This document shows, piece by piece, positions 16,966 to 28,068 of a stretch of DNA of 64,000 nucleotides. The position numbers and the translations under genes are program-made. Origin of the DNA: Methanoculleus sediminis (GTDB lineage: Archaea; Halobacteriota; Methanomicrobia; Methanomicrobiales; Methanoculleaceae). Within the stretch, counting starts at the first letter, position 1. Every line of letters begins with the position of its first letter. A model generated the notes under the pieces. It did not search any database. It was given only the letters and a program-made list of their open reading frames with translations, and was not told the origin of the DNA. The DNA is taken from assembly GCF_001017125.1 (NCBI RefSeq), contig NZ_JXOJ01000002.1, forward strand, positions 497,017 through 561,016, written 5' to 3'.

Positions 16966-19158
16966 TTACGCCAGGTAGTCGTCCGGGCGCGGAATCTGCT
17001 CTTTGAGACCCTTGCGCCGGCGGATGCCCTTGACGACTTCGTCGACGATGCCGGCGGGAACCAGTTCGAACCCGGCGAACTCGGTGCTCCACATCGCGCG
17101 CCCTTCGGTTGCGGACCGAACATCGCCGGCAAACCCGAAGAGCTCGGCGACCGGGGCCTTACCGACGATCGTCATCGTGTCGCCTTCGCTCAGCATATCG
17201 AAGACCTGACCGCGCCGACCCTGGATCTGCGAGGTCGCCGCGCCCATCTGCTCGCTCGGAACCGTGATCTGGATCTTCTGGACGGGCTCGAGGAGCGAGT
17301 CGCCGGCCATCAGTATGCCGGCCTTGACGGCGCTCCTGACCGCCGGAATGACCTGTGCGGGGCCGCGGTGGATGGCGTCCTCGTGGAGTTTCACGTCCAC
17401 CAGCCGGATCTTCAGGTTCTGGACCAGCTCGTCGGCGAGCGGCCCGCCGCGGAGCGCTTCGCGCCAGCCGTCGAGGACCAGTTCCATCGTCTCGTTCAGG
17501 TACTGGATACCCTTCGTCATGTCGATGAACATGTTGGTGCCCTCGATCGCCTTGACGTTCTTGGCCTCGTCCTTGTCCATGCCCGCCGCAGCGAGGGCGT
17601 CACGCCGCTCGATCGCCTGCTGGTTCATCGAGACCTCGCCGTCCTGGATCAGCTTCACGATTGCCGGGTCCATCGGCTCGAGCTCGATATAGAACCGGTT
17701 GTGGCGGTTCGGCGACTTCCCTTCGACCGGGCCTGCCGAGCCCGTGGCCGTCTCGCGGTAGACGACGATCGGCGGGGATGTGATGATGTCGACGCCCTTG
17801 TCGCGCTTGATACGGCCGGTGATGATCTCGAGATGGAGCTCGCCCATGCCGCTGATCAGGTGCTCGCCGGTCTCCTCGTTGATCGAGACCTGCACCGTCG
17901 GGTCTTCCTTCCCCACCTGGCGGAGAACCTCGACGAGTTTCGGGAGGTCCTTCATGCTCTTCGCCTCGACGGCGACGGTCATGACCGGCTCGGAGTAGTG
18001 CTTCAGCGACTCGAACGGGGTCATCTCAAGGAGCGTCGTGACGGTCGAACCGACGATAGCGTCCTTTAAGCCCGTCACGGCGGCGATGTTGCCCGCCGGG
18101 AGCGCTTCCACCTCGATCCGCTCGGCACCCATGAAGATGCCGACCTGGGCGAGACGGTTGGCGCGCTTCGCGGCGCCGATGATGTAGCACTCGGTGCCCC
18201 GGCGCAGCGTCCCCGAGAAGAGACGGCCGGTGGCGACCTCGCCCGCGTGCGGGTCGAACGAGATATCGGTGACCATCAGGCAGGCGGGGCCGTTCGGATC
18301 GCAGTTGACCATGGCCTTGCCCTCGGCGGAGGTATAGTCGCCGTGCCAGATGATGTGGATACGCCGGTCCTGGGCCTGAAGGGGGTTCGGGAGGTGCTTG
18401 ACCACCATATCGAGGAGGACGGCGTGCAGCGGGCTGTTCTTCCCCAGCCACTTCATGTCGCCGGCGTTGCACTTGTCAAAGACATCCTTGAACGAGACAC
18501 CGCTCTTCTTCATGAAGGGAACGGAGACGGCCCAGTTGTAGAGCGCGGAGCCGAAGGCGACGGTGCCCTTCGCGGCGTCGAGCTTCCAGCCGTCGTTGTA
18601 CATCTTCTCGTTCATGCCCTTGATCAGCTTGTTGACCTTGTCGATCACCTTCGCAAGGCGGATCTGCATCTCCTGCTCGTCCACCTTGAGCTCGTTGACC
18701 AGCCGGTCCACCTTGTTGATGAAGAGAACCGGACGGACGCCCTCCTTCAGGGCCTGCCGGAGCACGGTCTCCGTCTGGGGCATGGTGCCCTCGACCGCGT
18801 CCACCACGACGACGGCGCCGTCCACCGCACGCATGGCGCGGGTCACGTCACCGCCGAAGTCCACGTGGCCGGGGGTATCGATCATGTTGATGAGATACTC
18901 TTCCCCGCCGTACTCGTGGACCATCGAGACGTTGCTCGCATCGATGGTGATACCGCGTGCCTGTTCCTCCTCGTCGGAGTCCATGAAGAGCTGCCGGCCG
19001 GCGAGCTCCTCGCTGATCATCCCTGCGCCGGCGAGCAGGTTGTCCGAGAGTGTTGTCTTTCCGTGATCGATGTGGGCGACGATACCGATGTTCCGGATGC
19101 GCTCCGGTTTGTCCATCAGCTCCGTCACCCGCTCTACCATCTTCTTTCGTCTGGTCAT
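16966..19158 (-). CDS. fusA: Translation elongation factor 2
   Basis: 730 residues, the normal length for archaeal EF-2. The GTPase domain starts with AHIDHGKTT and includes DTPGHVDF and NKVD. Domain IV contains [10 protein letters not shown] with His597, the residue converted to diphthamide in archaea and eukaryotes. It catalyses ribosomal translocation in the cytosol. It is the third gene of the minus-strand S12-S7-EF-2 set, 30 nt after S7, the conserved str-type order. EF-1 alpha, the usual next gene, does not follow here. Confidence 0.97.
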   Translation of the reverse strand: MTRRKKMVERVTELMDKPERIRNIGIVAHIDHGKTTLSDNLLAGAGMISEELAGRQLFMDSDEEEQARGITIDASNVSMVHEYGGEEYLINMIDTPGHVDFGGDVTRAMRAVDGAVVVVDAVEGTMPQTETVLRQALKEGVRPVLFINKVDRLVNELKVDEQEMQIRLAKVIDKVNKLIKGMNEKMYNDGWKLDAAKGTVAFGSALYNWAVSVPFMKKSGVSFKDVFDKCNAGDMKWLGKNSPLHAVLLDMVVKHLPNPLQAQDRRIHIIWHGDYTSAEGKAMVNCDPNGPACLMVTDISFDPHAGEVATGRLFSGTLRRGTECYIIGAAKRANRLAQVGIFMGAERIEVEALPAGNIAAVTGLKDAIVGSTVTTLLEMTPFESLKHYSEPVMTVAVEAKSMKDLPKLVEVLRQVGKEDPTVQVSINEETGEHLISGMGELHLEIITGRIKRDKGVDIITSPPIVVYRETATGSAGPVEGKSPNRHNRFYIELEPMDPAIVKLIQDGEVSMNQQAIERRDALAAAGMDKDEAKNVKAIEGTNMFIDMTKGIQYLNETMELVLDGWREALRGGPLADELVQNLKIRLVDVKLHEDAIHRGPAQVIPAVRSAVKAGILMAGDSLLEPVQKIQITVPSEQMGAATSQIQGRRGQVFDMLSEGDTMTIVGKAPVAELFGFAGDVRSATEGRAMWSTEFAGFELVPAGIVDEVVKGIRRRKGLKEQIPRPDDYLA

Positions 19159-19188
19159 GAAAATACACCGAAAAAATAATAGGGAATT

Positions 19189-19782
19189 TTAGCGGGCTGC
19201 CTTTGCAATACGTTCTCTTTCTTCTTTCTTTGAGACGGCATACGAGCGGGTATCCCCGTTCGCCGCAGCGATCAATTCATCGGCAAGCGCTTCGCTCACG
19301 CTTCTCTTCTTCTTGTGGCTCGCCTGCAGAACACCGGCGGTGATGAACCGGAGCGCGGTATCGACACGGCGCTGGGGTGCGGTATCGACCGACTTCGGGA
19401 CGTTGATGCCGCCGTATTTCAGCCGGACGGTCTCCTCGCGGGGGCCGGTGTTCGCGACCGCGTCCACCAGCACCTGAACCGGGTTCTTCTTGGTCTTCTT
19501 GTTGACGATCTCGAAGGCGTCCCGGACGATGCGGATGGCAAGTTCTTTCTTGCCGGTGTTGTTCTCGGTCTGCATCATCTTGTTGATCAGCCGCTCGACG
19601 ATCAGCATGTTGCTCTTGTTGAACTGCTGGCCGACGAGCTTGCCGCAGGAGTGCGGCACGATCATCGTGTGCAGGTTCACGTAACGGGCAAGGCTCGGAT
19701 CCTGGATCTCCACCTCGCTCATGTCCCAGCGATTGAAGAGGAGCTGCTGGGGCTGCTCTGCTCCTGCCTCTGCTTCTACCAT
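19189..19782 (-). CDS. rps7: 30S ribosomal protein S7
   Basis: 197 residues, archaeal/eukaryotic S5-type S7 with the N-terminal extension ([21 protein letters not shown]). The family signatures [18 protein letters not shown] and [19 protein letters not shown] are present. It nucleates the head of the small subunit. It is encoded 5 nt after S12 and ahead of EF-2 in one operon. Confidence 0.97.
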   Translation of the reverse strand: MVEAEAGAEQPQQLLFNRWDMSEVEIQDPSLARYVNLHTMIVPHSCGKLVGQQFNKSNMLIVERLINKMMQTENNTGKKELAIRIVRDAFEIVNKKTKKNPVQVLVDAVANTGPREETVRLKYGGINVPKSVDTAPQRRVDTALRFITAGVLQASHKKKRSVSEALADELIAAANGDTRSYAVSKKEERERIAKAAR

Positions 19783-19787
19783 ACCAC

Positions 19788-20216
19788 TTACCTCCGCGGC
19801 TTCTCCTTGCGGCCCACGACCATTTCGTGCAGGCTGACGTTGTTCACCTTGGTCACGACGAACCGGACGCCGGGGATATCGCCCATCGACCTGCCCAGTC
19901 TGCCGCCGATGCCCTCGATCTCGACCTCATCGTGCTCGTCGATGAAGTTGATGGCGCCGTCGCCGACGGCGAACGCCGTTACCTGGCGGCCGTTCTTGAT
20001 CAGCTGCACGCGGACGCACTTCCTGATCGCAGAGTTCGGCTGCTTTGCCTCGACACCCACCTTCTCGAGAACGATCCCGCGGCCCTGCGGTGCTCCCTCA
20101 AGGGGGTCGGATTTCACGTCGAGCCCGAGCTGACGACGCGCGTAGTTGGTGTCGTGCCATCTGTTATTGTTTGCATCGCGCTTCAGTTTTCGGGCTGCAA
20201 ATTTACCATTTCCCAT
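19788..20216 (-). CDS. rps12: 30S ribosomal protein S12
   Basis: 142 residues, archaeal S12 (eukaryotic S23 type) with the decoding-site loop [20 protein letters not shown] and the basic N-terminus [11 protein letters not shown]. It contributes to decoding accuracy in the small subunit. First gene of the S12-S7-EF-2 operon. The promoter lies in the spacer shared with queD. Confidence 0.97.
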   Translation of the reverse strand: MGNGKFAARKLKRDANNNRWHDTNYARRQLGLDVKSDPLEGAPQGRGIVLEKVGVEAKQPNSAIRKCVRVQLIKNGRQVTAFAVGDGAINFIDEHDEVEIEGIGGRLGRSMGDIPGVRFVVTKVNNVSLHEMVVGRKEKPRR

Positions 20217-20290
20217 CGAATACCCTCGAATTAGTTGAATTTGTGGATAGGAGCAACTCCTGGTGTGCTATAAAACAACGCGCGTTACGG

Positions 20291-20300
20291 ATTTATATAT
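20291..20300 (-). promoter_or_regulatory. TATA box of the S12-S7-EF-2 operon
   Basis: ATATATAAAT read on the minus strand lies about 75-85 nt upstream of the S12 ATG. It is the strongest minus-strand TATA match in the spacer between the divergent S12 and queD genes and would give a leader of about 50 nt. Confidence 0.5.
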
Positions 20301-20354
20301 TGTGGAACCCGCTTGCACGCCGATCTTCCGCCTTAGATATTTGATCGGGAGCTG

Positions 20355-20368
20355 ATATAATATTATAT
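20355..20368 (+). promoter_or_regulatory. TATA box of the queDEC operon
   Basis: ATATAATATTATAT ends 21 nt before the queD ATG at 20390. The spacing predicts a leaderless message, and no ribosome site is seen before that ATG. Confidence 0.5.
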
Positions 20369-20389
20369 CCTGGCGGGCAACCTTCATTG

Positions 20390-20803
20390 ATGACAACCCG
20401 GATATACAAAGAGGTTTTTTTCGAGGCGACCCACCGCCTGATCCATTACCGGGGGAAATGTTTCCGGCTGCACGGCCACCAGTGGCGCGTGGAGGTCTGG
20501 ATCGATGGGACGGCAGATGAGCGCACGGGGATTGTTCTCGACTACAACTGCATCAAAGAAGTCGTCGGGCGGTTCGACCACCAGGTAATCCTGAACAGGG
20601 ACGACCCCATGGCGACGTGCATCGAGGAGTTCCACCCGGTCGTCACCACCGAGGGCGACCCGACGAGCGAGCACCTCGCGGGGCTGATCGCGGAGTTGAT
20701 CGACGCCGAGGCCGCGCGGCAGGGGCACGACGCCCGCGTCGCAAAGATCCGGGTCTGGGAGTCGACGACCTGTTACGCAGAGCGCACCTATGATCGTCAG
20801 TGA
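20390..20803 (+). CDS. queD: 6-carboxytetrahydropterin synthase (QueD)
   Basis: 137 residues. The zinc ligands His15 (EATHRL), His28 and His30 (RLHGH) are in place, and Cys24, four residues before HGH, is the QueD catalytic Cys. It converts 7,8-dihydroneopterin triphosphate to 6-carboxytetrahydropterin in preQ0 synthesis. QueE and QueC follow in an overlapping operon, so the archaeal end product is archaeosine at position 15 of tRNA. The ATG is preferred to the TTG directly before it. Confidence 0.93.
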   Translation: MTTRIYKEVFFEATHRLIHYRGKCFRLHGHQWRVEVWIDGTADERTGIVLDYNCIKEVVGRFDHQVILNRDDPMATCIEEFHPVVTTEGDPTSEHLAGLIAELIDAEAARQGHDARVAKIRVWESTTCYAERTYDRQ

Positions 20804-21398
20804 GATCTTCCGGAGCCTCCAGGGGGAGGGGAAGAACCAGGGGCGGCCCTGCACGTTTATCCGGCTTGCCGGGTGCAACCTCAGGTGCGCCTGGTGCGAC
20901 ACCCCCTACGCCCGGGAAGGCGGGGAAGAGATGACCGTTACGCAGGTTCTCGACCGGGTCTGGCTGCTCCGGGGGACGCACATCTGCATCACCGGCGGGG
21001 AGCCGCTCCTGCAGCGGGAGGAGGTATTGAAACTCCTCGAGAAGTTCGATCTCCACGGATACACCGTCGAGATCGAGACGAACGGTACCCGGGACTTCCG
21101 CGAGATGCAGCCGTATGCCTCCATCTGCATGGACGTCAAGTGCCCCTCGTCCGGAGAGAAGAGCGATCTTGCGCTCCTCGCCTTCATCACCCCGCGCGAC
21201 TGCGTCAAGTTCGTGGTGGCGGACGAGGACGACCTCCTCTACGCCCGGGCGGTGATGAGCCGGTGCGAGATCCGGGGTGAGATCTTCATCTCGCCGGTGG
21301 AGGGATCCGACTACCGCGCCGTCGCGGACCAGATCGTCGAGGAGAACCTCCCGGTGAGGTTCCAGTTGCAACTCCATAAGATCCTGGAGATAAAATGA
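20790..21398 (+). CDS. queE: 7-carboxy-7-deazaguanine synthase, radical SAM (QueE)
   Basis: 202 residues. The iron-sulfur cluster loop is C29-LRC33-AWC36, the short CxxxCxxC form within [14 protein letters not shown]-terminal [11 protein letters not shown] and later ITGGEPLLQ are QueE signatures. It turns the QueD product into 7-carboxy-7-deazaguanine using SAM. It overlaps queD by 14 nt and queC by 4 nt. Confidence 0.95.
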   Translation: MIVSEIFRSLQGEGKNQGRPCTFIRLAGCNLRCAWCDTPYAREGGEEMTVTQVLDRVWLLRGTHICITGGEPLLQREEVLKLLEKFDLHGYTVEIETNGTRDFREMQPYASICMDVKCPSSGEKSDLALLAFITPRDCVKFVVADEDDLLYARAVMSRCEIRGEIFISPVEGSDYRAVADQIVEENLPVRFQLQLHKILEIK

Positions 21399-22063
21399 AG
21401 AAAGCAGTATGCTTACTCTCGGGCGGCATGGACTCCACCACGCTCGCCTACGTCGCAAAGGACATAGGATTCGAGATCATCGCGCTTCACTTCACCTACG
21501 GCCAGCGGACGGAGGCAAAGGAGCGGGAGTGTGCCCGCGCCGTTTCCCGGAACCTCGACGCTCTCGAGTTCGTCGAGATCAGCCTCGAACACTTCAGGAA
21601 GATCGGCGCCTCGAGCCTGACGGATGAGAGCATCCCGGTCGAGGAATACGCCGGCGAGGAGGAGGGCGTCCCGAGCACGTACGTTCCTTTCCGGAACGCG
21701 AACCTGCTCGCCATCGCGACCAGCCTCGCGGAAGCCCGCCGGGCGGAGGCGATATTCATCGGTGTCCAGACCGGGGACTACCCCGGATACCCCGACTGCC
21801 GGCCGGAGTTCATCGAGGCGTTTCAGCGGGCGGTCGACCTCGGAACGGCGGCGGAACCGCGCATCACCCTGATGACGCCGTTCGTCCGGATGTCGAAGGT
21901 GGATATCGTCAGGAAGGGGCTCGCGCTCGGCGTTCCCTACGAGCGGACCTGGTCGTGCTACCAGAACGACGACCGGGCCTGCGGGGTCTGCTCCTCCTGC
22001 CACTACCGGAGGGAAGCGTTCCGGGAACTCGGGATCGAGGATCCAATCGAGTACGAGAGATAA
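21395..22063 (+). CDS. queC: 7-cyano-7-deazaguanine (preQ0) synthase (QueC)
   Basis: 222 residues. The ATP-pyrophosphatase loop [10 protein letters not shown] is at about 7-16 and a four-Cys zinc site lies near the C-terminus (WSCYQND...ACGVCSSC). It makes the nitrile of preQ0 from 7-carboxy-7-deazaguanine, ammonia and ATP. Last of the three preQ0 genes, it is joined to queE by an ATGA overlap. A Nudix gene follows after 2 nt and may share the transcript. Confidence 0.95.
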   Translation: MKKAVCLLSGGMDSTTLAYVAKDIGFEIIALHFTYGQRTEAKERECARAVSRNLDALEFVEISLEHFRKIGASSLTDESIPVEEYAGEEEGVPSTYVPFRNANLLAIATSLAEARRAEAIFIGVQTGDYPGYPDCRPEFIEAFQRAVDLGTAAEPRITLMTPFVRMSKVDIVRKGLALGVPYERTWSCYQNDDRACGVCSSCHYRREAFRELGIEDPIEYER

Positions 22064-22065
22064 CC

Positions 22066-22560
22066 ATGGAGATCTACCGCGGCAAACGGCTCACCATCGA
22101 GAAAAAAGTGTTTCCGCTCCCGAACGGCAGGACGAAGGAGAAGATCGTCGTCCATCCCGGCGGCGCGGTCGCGATCCTCCCGATCGAAGGGGACGACTGC
22201 TACCTCATCCGGCAGTACCGGTTCGCCGTCGACGACTACATCTATGAAGTGCCGGCGGGCACCATCGACGAGGGCGAGGAGCCGCACGAGACCGCATACC
22301 GGGAACTGATCGAGGAGACCGGGATGAAAGCGGAGACCTTCGTCCCGAAAGGCTGGATCTACCCCTCTCCAGGCTACACCGACGAGCGGATCTGGCTCTA
22401 CCAGGCCGAAGGACTCTCCCCCTGCTCCGATTACGGGATGGACGACGACGAGGTGATCGAGGTCGTCCGCGTCCCGGGAAGGGATCTTCAGACCATGATT
22501 GCGGACGGAAGGATCGTCGATGCAAAGACGATCTGCCTCATCTGCCGGTGCCTGGGGTGA
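22066..22560 (+). CDS. Nudix hydrolase, ADP-ribose pyrophosphatase-like
   Basis: 164 residues. The Nudix box is complete, from GTIDEGEEP to RELIEETG in the correct Gx5Ex7REUxEExGU spacing, near residues 65-87. The companion phrases EKIVVHPGGAVAILP and YIYEVPAGTID place it with ADP-ribose/sugar-nucleotide pyrophosphatases. It starts 2 nt after queC, so it may hydrolyse a nucleotide linked to deazapurine metabolism or be a general housecleaning enzyme. The substrate is inferred. Confidence 0.85.
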   Translation: MEIYRGKRLTIEKKVFPLPNGRTKEKIVVHPGGAVAILPIEGDDCYLIRQYRFAVDDYIYEVPAGTIDEGEEPHETAYRELIEETGMKAETFVPKGWIYPSPGYTDERIWLYQAEGLSPCSDYGMDDDEVIEVVRVPGRDLQTMIADGRIVDAKTICLICRCLG

Positions 22561-22666
22561 GGGGGCGAGGGAGATCGGCGTCTGTGCGCAGATTTATGCC
22601 GTCCCCGAAGAAACATCTAGTAGCTCCGATTCATGAACAACATTCATCTGGCCTGGTGAAACCCCC

Positions 22667-23938
22667 ATGGAAGAGACGCAAGAGATGGATACCGCGCGAA
22701 AGCGCTACGAATTTAAAAAGACGCTCGAGAGGCTTGCGGAGAAGGAGGGGAGCGGCACCGAGCTGATCACACTCTATATACCTCCGGACAAGCAGATATA
22801 CGACGTGACCGCCCAGCTCCGCGACGAGTTCGGGCAATGCGCGAACATCAAGAGCAAGCAGACCCGGACCAATGTCCAGAGTGCCATATCCTCCATCCTC
22901 TCCCGCCTGAAATACTACAAGAACCCGCCAGGGCACGGCATGGCGGTCTTCTGCGGCACGATCAACATCGGCGGCGACCGCACCGACCTCGAATGCGAGA
23001 TCATCGAGCCGCCCGAGCCGCTCAACACCTACATGTACCGGTGCAGCTCCTCGTTCGAACTCGAACCGCTGGAGCAGATGCTCGGGGAGAAAGAGGTCTA
23101 CGGCCTGATCGTCCTCGACCGGCGGGAAGCCTACGTAGGATTCCTCCGGGGCAGCCGGATAGAGCCGGTCCGCGGAGTCACCTCGACCGTACCCGGCAAG
23201 CAGCGAAAAGGAGGGCAGTCGAGCGTTCGTTTTCAGCGGCTGCGGCTGATCGCCATCAACGAGTTCTACAAGAAGATCGGCGACCTTGCAAGCGAAGTCT
23301 TCCTCGCCGAGAAGGACTTTTTCGAGCGGTTCAAAGGCGTGCTGATCGGCGGCCCGACACCGACCAAGGAGGAGTTCGAGGCCGGCGGGTTCCTCCACCA
23401 CGAACTGCAAAAGCGGATCATCGGGCTCTTCGACGTCTCCTACACGAACGAGTCCGGGCTTGCCGAACTCGTCGAGAACGCGTCGGACGCCCTGAAGGGC
23501 CTCGAGATCATCAAGGAGAAGGCCGTGATGAACCGGTTCCTCCAGGAACTGGTCAAGGACGACGGAGCGGCAGCTTACGGAGAAGAGAGCGTCAGGAAGA
23601 ACCTGGAACTCGGTGCCGTCGACACCCTCCTCCTCTCCGACAAGCTCCGGAGAGCCCGGCTGAAACTCGCCTGCCCGAACGGCGATTACACCGAGGAGAG
23701 GACGGTCAGCATCGAGCCGGGCATGCATATCAAAGACCTCGACCTCGGCACCTGCCCCAAAGACGGCGGATCGCTCTACGTGGCCGAAGAGGCCGATATC
23801 ATCGACGAACTGACCACGCTCGCCGACCAGAGCAGCACGACGGTCAGGATCATCTCGGACGACTTCGAAGAAGGTTCGATGCTCTACAACGCATTCGGCG
23901 GGATCGCTGCAATCCTGCGTTACAGGACAGGATACTGA
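22667..23938 (+). CDS. prf1: Peptide chain release factor 1 (aRF1/eRF1 family)
   Basis: 423 residues. The codon-recognition motif NIKS is at 60-63 and the hydrolysis motif GGQ at 181-183, the archaeal/eukaryotic eRF1 layout. It reads all three stop codons and triggers peptide release. It starts the translation operon prf1-argS-taw1-sepS; its TGA shares one base with the argS ATG. Confidence 0.96.
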   Translation: MEETQEMDTARKRYEFKKTLERLAEKEGSGTELITLYIPPDKQIYDVTAQLRDEFGQCANIKSKQTRTNVQSAISSILSRLKYYKNPPGHGMAVFCGTINIGGDRTDLECEIIEPPEPLNTYMYRCSSSFELEPLEQMLGEKEVYGLIVLDRREAYVGFLRGSRIEPVRGVTSTVPGKQRKGGQSSVRFQRLRLIAINEFYKKIGDLASEVFLAEKDFFERFKGVLIGGPTPTKEEFEAGGFLHHELQKRIIGLFDVSYTNESGLAELVENASDALKGLEIIKEKAVMNRFLQELVKDDGAAAYGEESVRKNLELGAVDTLLLSDKLRRARLKLACPNGDYTEERTVSIEPGMHIKDLDLGTCPKDGGSLYVAEEADIIDELTTLADQSSTTVRIISDDFEEGSMLYNAFGGIAAILRYRTGY

Positions 23939-25602
23939 TGTATCAGGAAAATTATCACCAGATCGAGCGCATGCTCCGGGCATGCACCGGCGAGGAGGAG
24001 GTACTCCTCACGACAGGCGGGGATCACGCCGATCTTGCCTCGACGATAGCATTCAAACTCGCGAAGATCGAGAAGCGGGCACCCCAGAAGATCGCCGCCG
24101 AGATCGCGGAGAAACTCTCGGGGAACCCCGAACTCGGCGACGTCATGGTCGAGGCGACCGGACCCTACGTCAACTTCCGGTTCGGCCCGGCGCTTCTTTC
24201 GGAAGCGGTCAGGGAGGCGATCGAGCCCGGATACGGAGGCCTCCCGCGCCGTTCCGGAAGGGTCGTTCTCGAACACACGAGCGCGAACCCGAACGGCCCG
24301 CTCCACGTCGGGCATATCCGGAACACCGTCATCGGCGACACCCTTGCCCGGGCGTTCCGGAAGGCCGGGCACCCGCTCGAGGTGCAGTATTACTTGAACG
24401 ACATGGGCCGCCAGATCGCCATCGTCTCGTGGGGATTCGACCACCTCGATATCGCCCGAAACGAGGGCGAAAAGGAGGATCACTACGTCGCCCGCGTCTA
24501 CGTCGCGGCGAACCGGGAGATCGAGAAAGATCCCGCCATCACCGGGGAGATCGACCGCCTCATGCAGAAGGTGGAGCGCGGCGACGCCGAGACCGTCGCG
24601 AAGTTCCGGAGAGCCGTCTCCCTCTGCGCGGAGGGTATCAAGGCGACCCTCGCCGCCTTAAACGCCCGTCACGACCGGTTCGTCTGGGAGAGCGACTTCA
24701 TCAGGATCGGCGACGTCGACCGGGTCGTCGAGCAGATCCGGCGGCTGCCGCAGGCCCACGAGGACGAGACGCTCTGGGTCGACCTCTCCGAACAGGGGTT
24801 CGAGAAGAAGTACATCCTCCGCAGGAGCGACGGCACCTCGGTCTACAGCACCCGCGACCTCGCCTACCACACCTGGAAAGGGCGCAACTACGACCGGATG
24901 ATCGACGTCCTCGGGGCGGACCACAAACTGATCGGCGCCCAGCTCCGGGCCACCCTCGAACTCCTCGGCGAGAAGCCGCCCGAGATCGTCTTCTTCGAGT
25001 TCGTCTCCCTCCCCGAAGGTTCGATGAGCACCCGGGCGGGCAAGTTCGTCTCGGCGGACGAACTGATCGAGGAGGTTGCCGCGAAGGCCTACGACGAGGT
25101 GACCGCCCGCCGGCCGGAACTCTCCCTTGAGGAGCGGTGCGCCATCGCAAAGTCGGTCGCCATCGCCGCCATCCGCTACGACATCGTGAAGGTCTCGCCC
25201 GAGAAGAGCACGGTCTTTAACTGGAAGGAGGCGCTGGACTTCGAGCGGCAGAGCGGACCCTACATCCAGTACGCCCACGCCCGGGCCTGCAGCATCCTCG
25301 AGAAGGCCGGCGAGTTCGAGCGGGCCTACACGTTTGAGACCGACCACGAGGTCGCGCTCGCCCGGCACCTTGCCCGGTTCCCGGCCGTCGTCGAGCAGAC
25401 CGTGCAGGAACTCCGCCCGCACCTGCTCGCCGCTTACGCCCGCGAGCTCGCCGACCTCTTCAACGCCTTCTACCACTACGACCCGGTCCTGAAGAGCGAG
25501 GGTGAGACCCGCAGCAGCCGCCTCGCGCTCGTGGATGCGGTCAGGAACACCTTGCAGGAGTCGCTTGAGACTCTCGGGATCGATGCACTCAGAAGCATGT
25601 AA
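23938..25602 (+). CDS. argS: Arginyl-tRNA synthetase
   Basis: 554 residues, a class I synthetase. The HIGH-type motif HVGH is at 123-126 within EHTSANPNGPLHVGH, a signature of ArgRS. The C-terminal anticodon-binding DALR domain ends in [13 protein letters not shown]. It charges tRNA(Arg). The start overlaps the prf1 stop (TGATG) and the end overlaps taw1 by 20 nt. Confidence 0.96.
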   Translation: MYQENYHQIERMLRACTGEEEVLLTTGGDHADLASTIAFKLAKIEKRAPQKIAAEIAEKLSGNPELGDVMVEATGPYVNFRFGPALLSEAVREAIEPGYGGLPRRSGRVVLEHTSANPNGPLHVGHIRNTVIGDTLARAFRKAGHPLEVQYYLNDMGRQIAIVSWGFDHLDIARNEGEKEDHYVARVYVAANREIEKDPAITGEIDRLMQKVERGDAETVAKFRRAVSLCAEGIKATLAALNARHDRFVWESDFIRIGDVDRVVEQIRRLPQAHEDETLWVDLSEQGFEKKYILRRSDGTSVYSTRDLAYHTWKGRNYDRMIDVLGADHKLIGAQLRATLELLGEKPPEIVFFEFVSLPEGSMSTRAGKFVSADELIEEVAAKAYDEVTARRPELSLEERCAIAKSVAIAAIRYDIVKVSPEKSTVFNWKEALDFERQSGPYIQYAHARACSILEKAGEFERAYTFETDHEVALARHLARFPAVVEQTVQELRPHLLAAYARELADLFNAFYHYDPVLKSEGETRSSRLALVDAVRNTLQESLETLGIDALRSM

Positions 25603-26476
25603 GGCTCTGCGGAAGCAGGGCTACCAGTTCATCACCCCGAATTCGTCGGCGGCCGTAAAACCCTGCATGTGGAACAAGCGGGCGCTCAAGGGCGGGGAGA
25701 TGTGCTACAAGGCGCAGTTCTACGGCATCGAGAGCCACCGCTGTGTCCAGATGACCCCGACCCTCAAATGCAACCAGCAGTGTCTCTTCTGCTGGCGGTC
25801 GTTCGAGCACGAGGTCGTGGAGGAGGAGGAGTGCCCACCGGACGTCATCGTCGCAAACCTCCGGCGCGTCCAGAAGAAGGCGCTCTCGGGCTACAAGGTC
25901 TCGCCCAACGTCGCACCCGAACAGTTCGCCGAGGCCCTCGACCCCACGATGGTCGCGATATCCCTCTCGGGGGAGCCGACCTGCTACTCGCGGCTTGCGG
26001 AGCTCGTCGACGCCCTCAACGCGGACGGATACACGACGTTCCTGGTCTCGAACGGCACCCGGCCCGACGTCCTCGCCCGGTGCCGCCCCTACCAGACCTA
26101 CGTCTCCCTCGACGCCCCCGACCGGGAGACCTATCTCTCCCTCTGCCGGCCGAGGGAAGATTACTGGGACTGCATACAGGAGAGCCTTGCCGGACTCCGG
26201 GAACGCCGGTCGGCCGTCCGCACCACGGTGGTGCGCGGCTACAACGACTTCTCCCCCGAGCGATACGCGGCGATCTACCAGGACTCCGGCGCCCGGTTCG
26301 TGGAGGTAAAGGGTTATATGTATCTGGGGTACAGTAGAAATCGACTGCAGAGGACCCAAATGCCCGAACACCGCGAAGTAAGGGCATTTTCAGAGCTTAT
26401 TGCAAAACACTGCGACTATAGTATCAGGGACGAGAGCCCGGTGAGCCGGGTCGTCTGCCTGGAGCGAGACGTATGA
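25583..26476 (+). CDS. taw1: tRNA 4-demethylwyosine synthase (Taw1/TYW1), radical SAM
   Basis: 297 residues from the ATG inside the argS end. The radical-SAM cluster is C63/C67/C70 (KCNQQCLFC). A second set of three Cys at 28, 41 and 54 matches the extra cluster of archaeal TYW1. It condenses pyruvate carbons with N1-methylguanosine-37 of tRNA(Phe) to build the wyosine tricycle. A longer in-frame ORF from 25502 would lie wholly inside argS and is rejected. It overlaps sepS by 4 nt. Confidence 0.94.
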   Translation: MHSEACKALRKQGYQFITPNSSAAVKPCMWNKRALKGGEMCYKAQFYGIESHRCVQMTPTLKCNQQCLFCWRSFEHEVVEEEECPPDVIVANLRRVQKKALSGYKVSPNVAPEQFAEALDPTMVAISLSGEPTCYSRLAELVDALNADGYTTFLVSNGTRPDVLARCRPYQTYVSLDAPDRETYLSLCRPREDYWDCIQESLAGLRERRSAVRTTVVRGYNDFSPERYAAIYQDSGARFVEVKGYMYLGYSRNRLQRTQMPEHREVRAFSELIAKHCDYSIRDESPVSRVVCLERDV

Positions 26477-28068
26477 GATTCGATGTGGAAGAGTTCAAAA
26501 AGAGGGCGAGAGAGGACTTCGAGCATGCCTGGCACGAAGGGCCGTCGGTTCTGACGCCGGCCGGGGTCTCCGGCAGGTATCCCCGGCTGCGGTACACCCG
26601 GGCGACACCGCACCCGATCTTCGAGATCGTGCAGCGGCTCCGCGAGACCTATCTCGCGATGGGGTTTGACGAGGCGATCAACCCCCTGATCGTCGAAGAA
26701 TCGGACATTTACCGGCAGTTCGGCCCCGAAGCCATGGCCGTCCTCGACCGGGTCTTCTACCTCGGCGGGCTGCCCCGTCCGAACGTCGGGATTGCAAGAA
26801 AGCAGCTCGATGAGATCGAGGCCATCCTCGGCCGTGCGGTTCCGTCCGGCACCGAGGAGAAACTCCGCGAGACCCTCCACGGCTACAAGAAGGGCACGAT
26901 CGACGGCGACGAACTGACGCACGAACTCGCGGCCGTCCTCGAGGCCGACGACGCCGCCGTGGTGCACATCCTGGATGCGGTCTTCCCCGAGTTCCGGGAG
27001 CTGGCTCCCGAATCGTCGCGCAACACCCTCCGGAGCCACATGACGAGCGGCTGGTTCCTGACGCTCTCCTCCCTCTGGGAGAAGCGCCACCTCCCGATAC
27101 GGCTCTTCTCGATCGACCGGTGCTTCCGGCGGGAGCAGGAGGAGGGGCCCACCCGCCTGATGACCTACCACTCCGCCTCCTGCATCGTCGCGGGGGAGGA
27201 CGTCACCCTCGAGGAGGGAAAAGCCGTCAGCGAAGCCCTTCTCTCGGCCTTCGGGTTTACCGAGTTCCGGTTCCAGCCCGACGAGAAGCGGTCGAAGTAC
27301 TACATGCCCGAGACCCAGACGGAGGTCTACGCCCGCCACCCGGCCCTCGGCTGGGTCGAGGTCGCCACCTTCGGCATCTACTCGCCCTCGGCGCTCGCGG
27401 AGTACGGGATCGGCGTGCCGGTGATGAACCTCGGCCTCGGGGTGGAGCGGCTCGCGATGATCGCCTACCAGTCAAACGACGTCCGCCAGCTCACCTACCC
27501 GCAGTTCTTCCCGCAGGAGATCTCCGACCGCGAGATCGCCGGCGCCGTCCATCTCCGTGAGGAGCCGGCATCCGCGACCGGGAAACGGATTGCGGAGGCG
27601 ATCCGCGATACGGCCGCCGAACACGCAACCGCCCCCGGGCCCTGTGCATTCACCGCGTGGAAGGGCGAGATCGCCGGAAGGGAGATAGAGGTGATCGTCG
27701 AGGAGCCCGAATCCAACACGAAACTCTGCGGCCCGGCCTGCGCAAACGAGGTCTATGTTCACGACGGCTCGGTGCTCGGTGTCCCGGACATCGAGAAGTG
27801 GGCGACCGTCCGGCAGGAAGGCGTCTCCACCGGGATAACCTACCTCGACGCGGTATCGAGCCTCGCCGCCGCCCGGATCGAGGAGGCGGCGCGGTGCGGA
27901 CAGGAGGCCCACGTCCAGGTGAAGATGTCGAAACTCCCCTCGGACGTCAACCTGCGCATCGAGGAGTACGCGATGCGGCACATCACCGACCACAACAAAA
28001 AGGTGGACCTCCGGGGCCCGGTCTTCCTGACGGTCAGGTCCGTCATCCCGGAGCAGCCGACTCGATAA
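26473..28068 (+). CDS. sepS: O-phosphoseryl-tRNA(Cys) synthetase (SepRS)
   Basis: 531 residues, a class II synthetase related to PheRS alpha. It has the SepRS N-terminus ([16 protein letters not shown]), motif 2 around [14 protein letters not shown] and the C-terminal anticodon domain. It attaches O-phosphoserine to tRNA(Cys); SepCysS then forms Cys-tRNA. This route is characteristic of methanogens and close relatives, and helps place the organism. Last gene of the translation operon. Its final 26 nt overlap the end of the convergent trehalose gene. Confidence 0.95.
   Translation: MRFDVEEFKKRAREDFEHAWHEGPSVLTPAGVSGRYPRLRYTRATPHPIFEIVQRLRETYLAMGFDEAINPLIVEESDIYRQFGPEAMAVLDRVFYLGGLPRPNVGIARKQLDEIEAILGRAVPSGTEEKLRETLHGYKKGTIDGDELTHELAAVLEADDAAVVHILDAVFPEFRELAPESSRNTLRSHMTSGWFLTLSSLWEKRHLPIRLFSIDRCFRREQEEGPTRLMTYHSASCIVAGEDVTLEEGKAVSEALLSAFGFTEFRFQPDEKRSKYYMPETQTEVYARHPALGWVEVATFGIYSPSALAEYGIGVPVMNLGLGVERLAMIAYQSNDVRQLTYPQFFPQEISDREIAGAVHLREEPASATGKRIAEAIRDTAAEHATAPGPCAFTAWKGEIAGREIEVIVEEPESNTKLCGPACANEVYVHDGSVLGVPDIEKWATVRQEGVSTGITYLDAVSSLAAARIEEAARCGQEAHVQVKMSKLPSDVNLRIEEYAMRHITDHNKKVDLRGPVFLTVRSVIPEQPTR

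Noticed and set aside
25502-25582. Longer N-terminus for the Taw1 frame
   Set aside because: The extra 27 codons lie wholly inside argS in another frame and are Arg/Ser-rich without similarity to Taw1; the ATG at 25583 gives the normal archaeal N-terminus.
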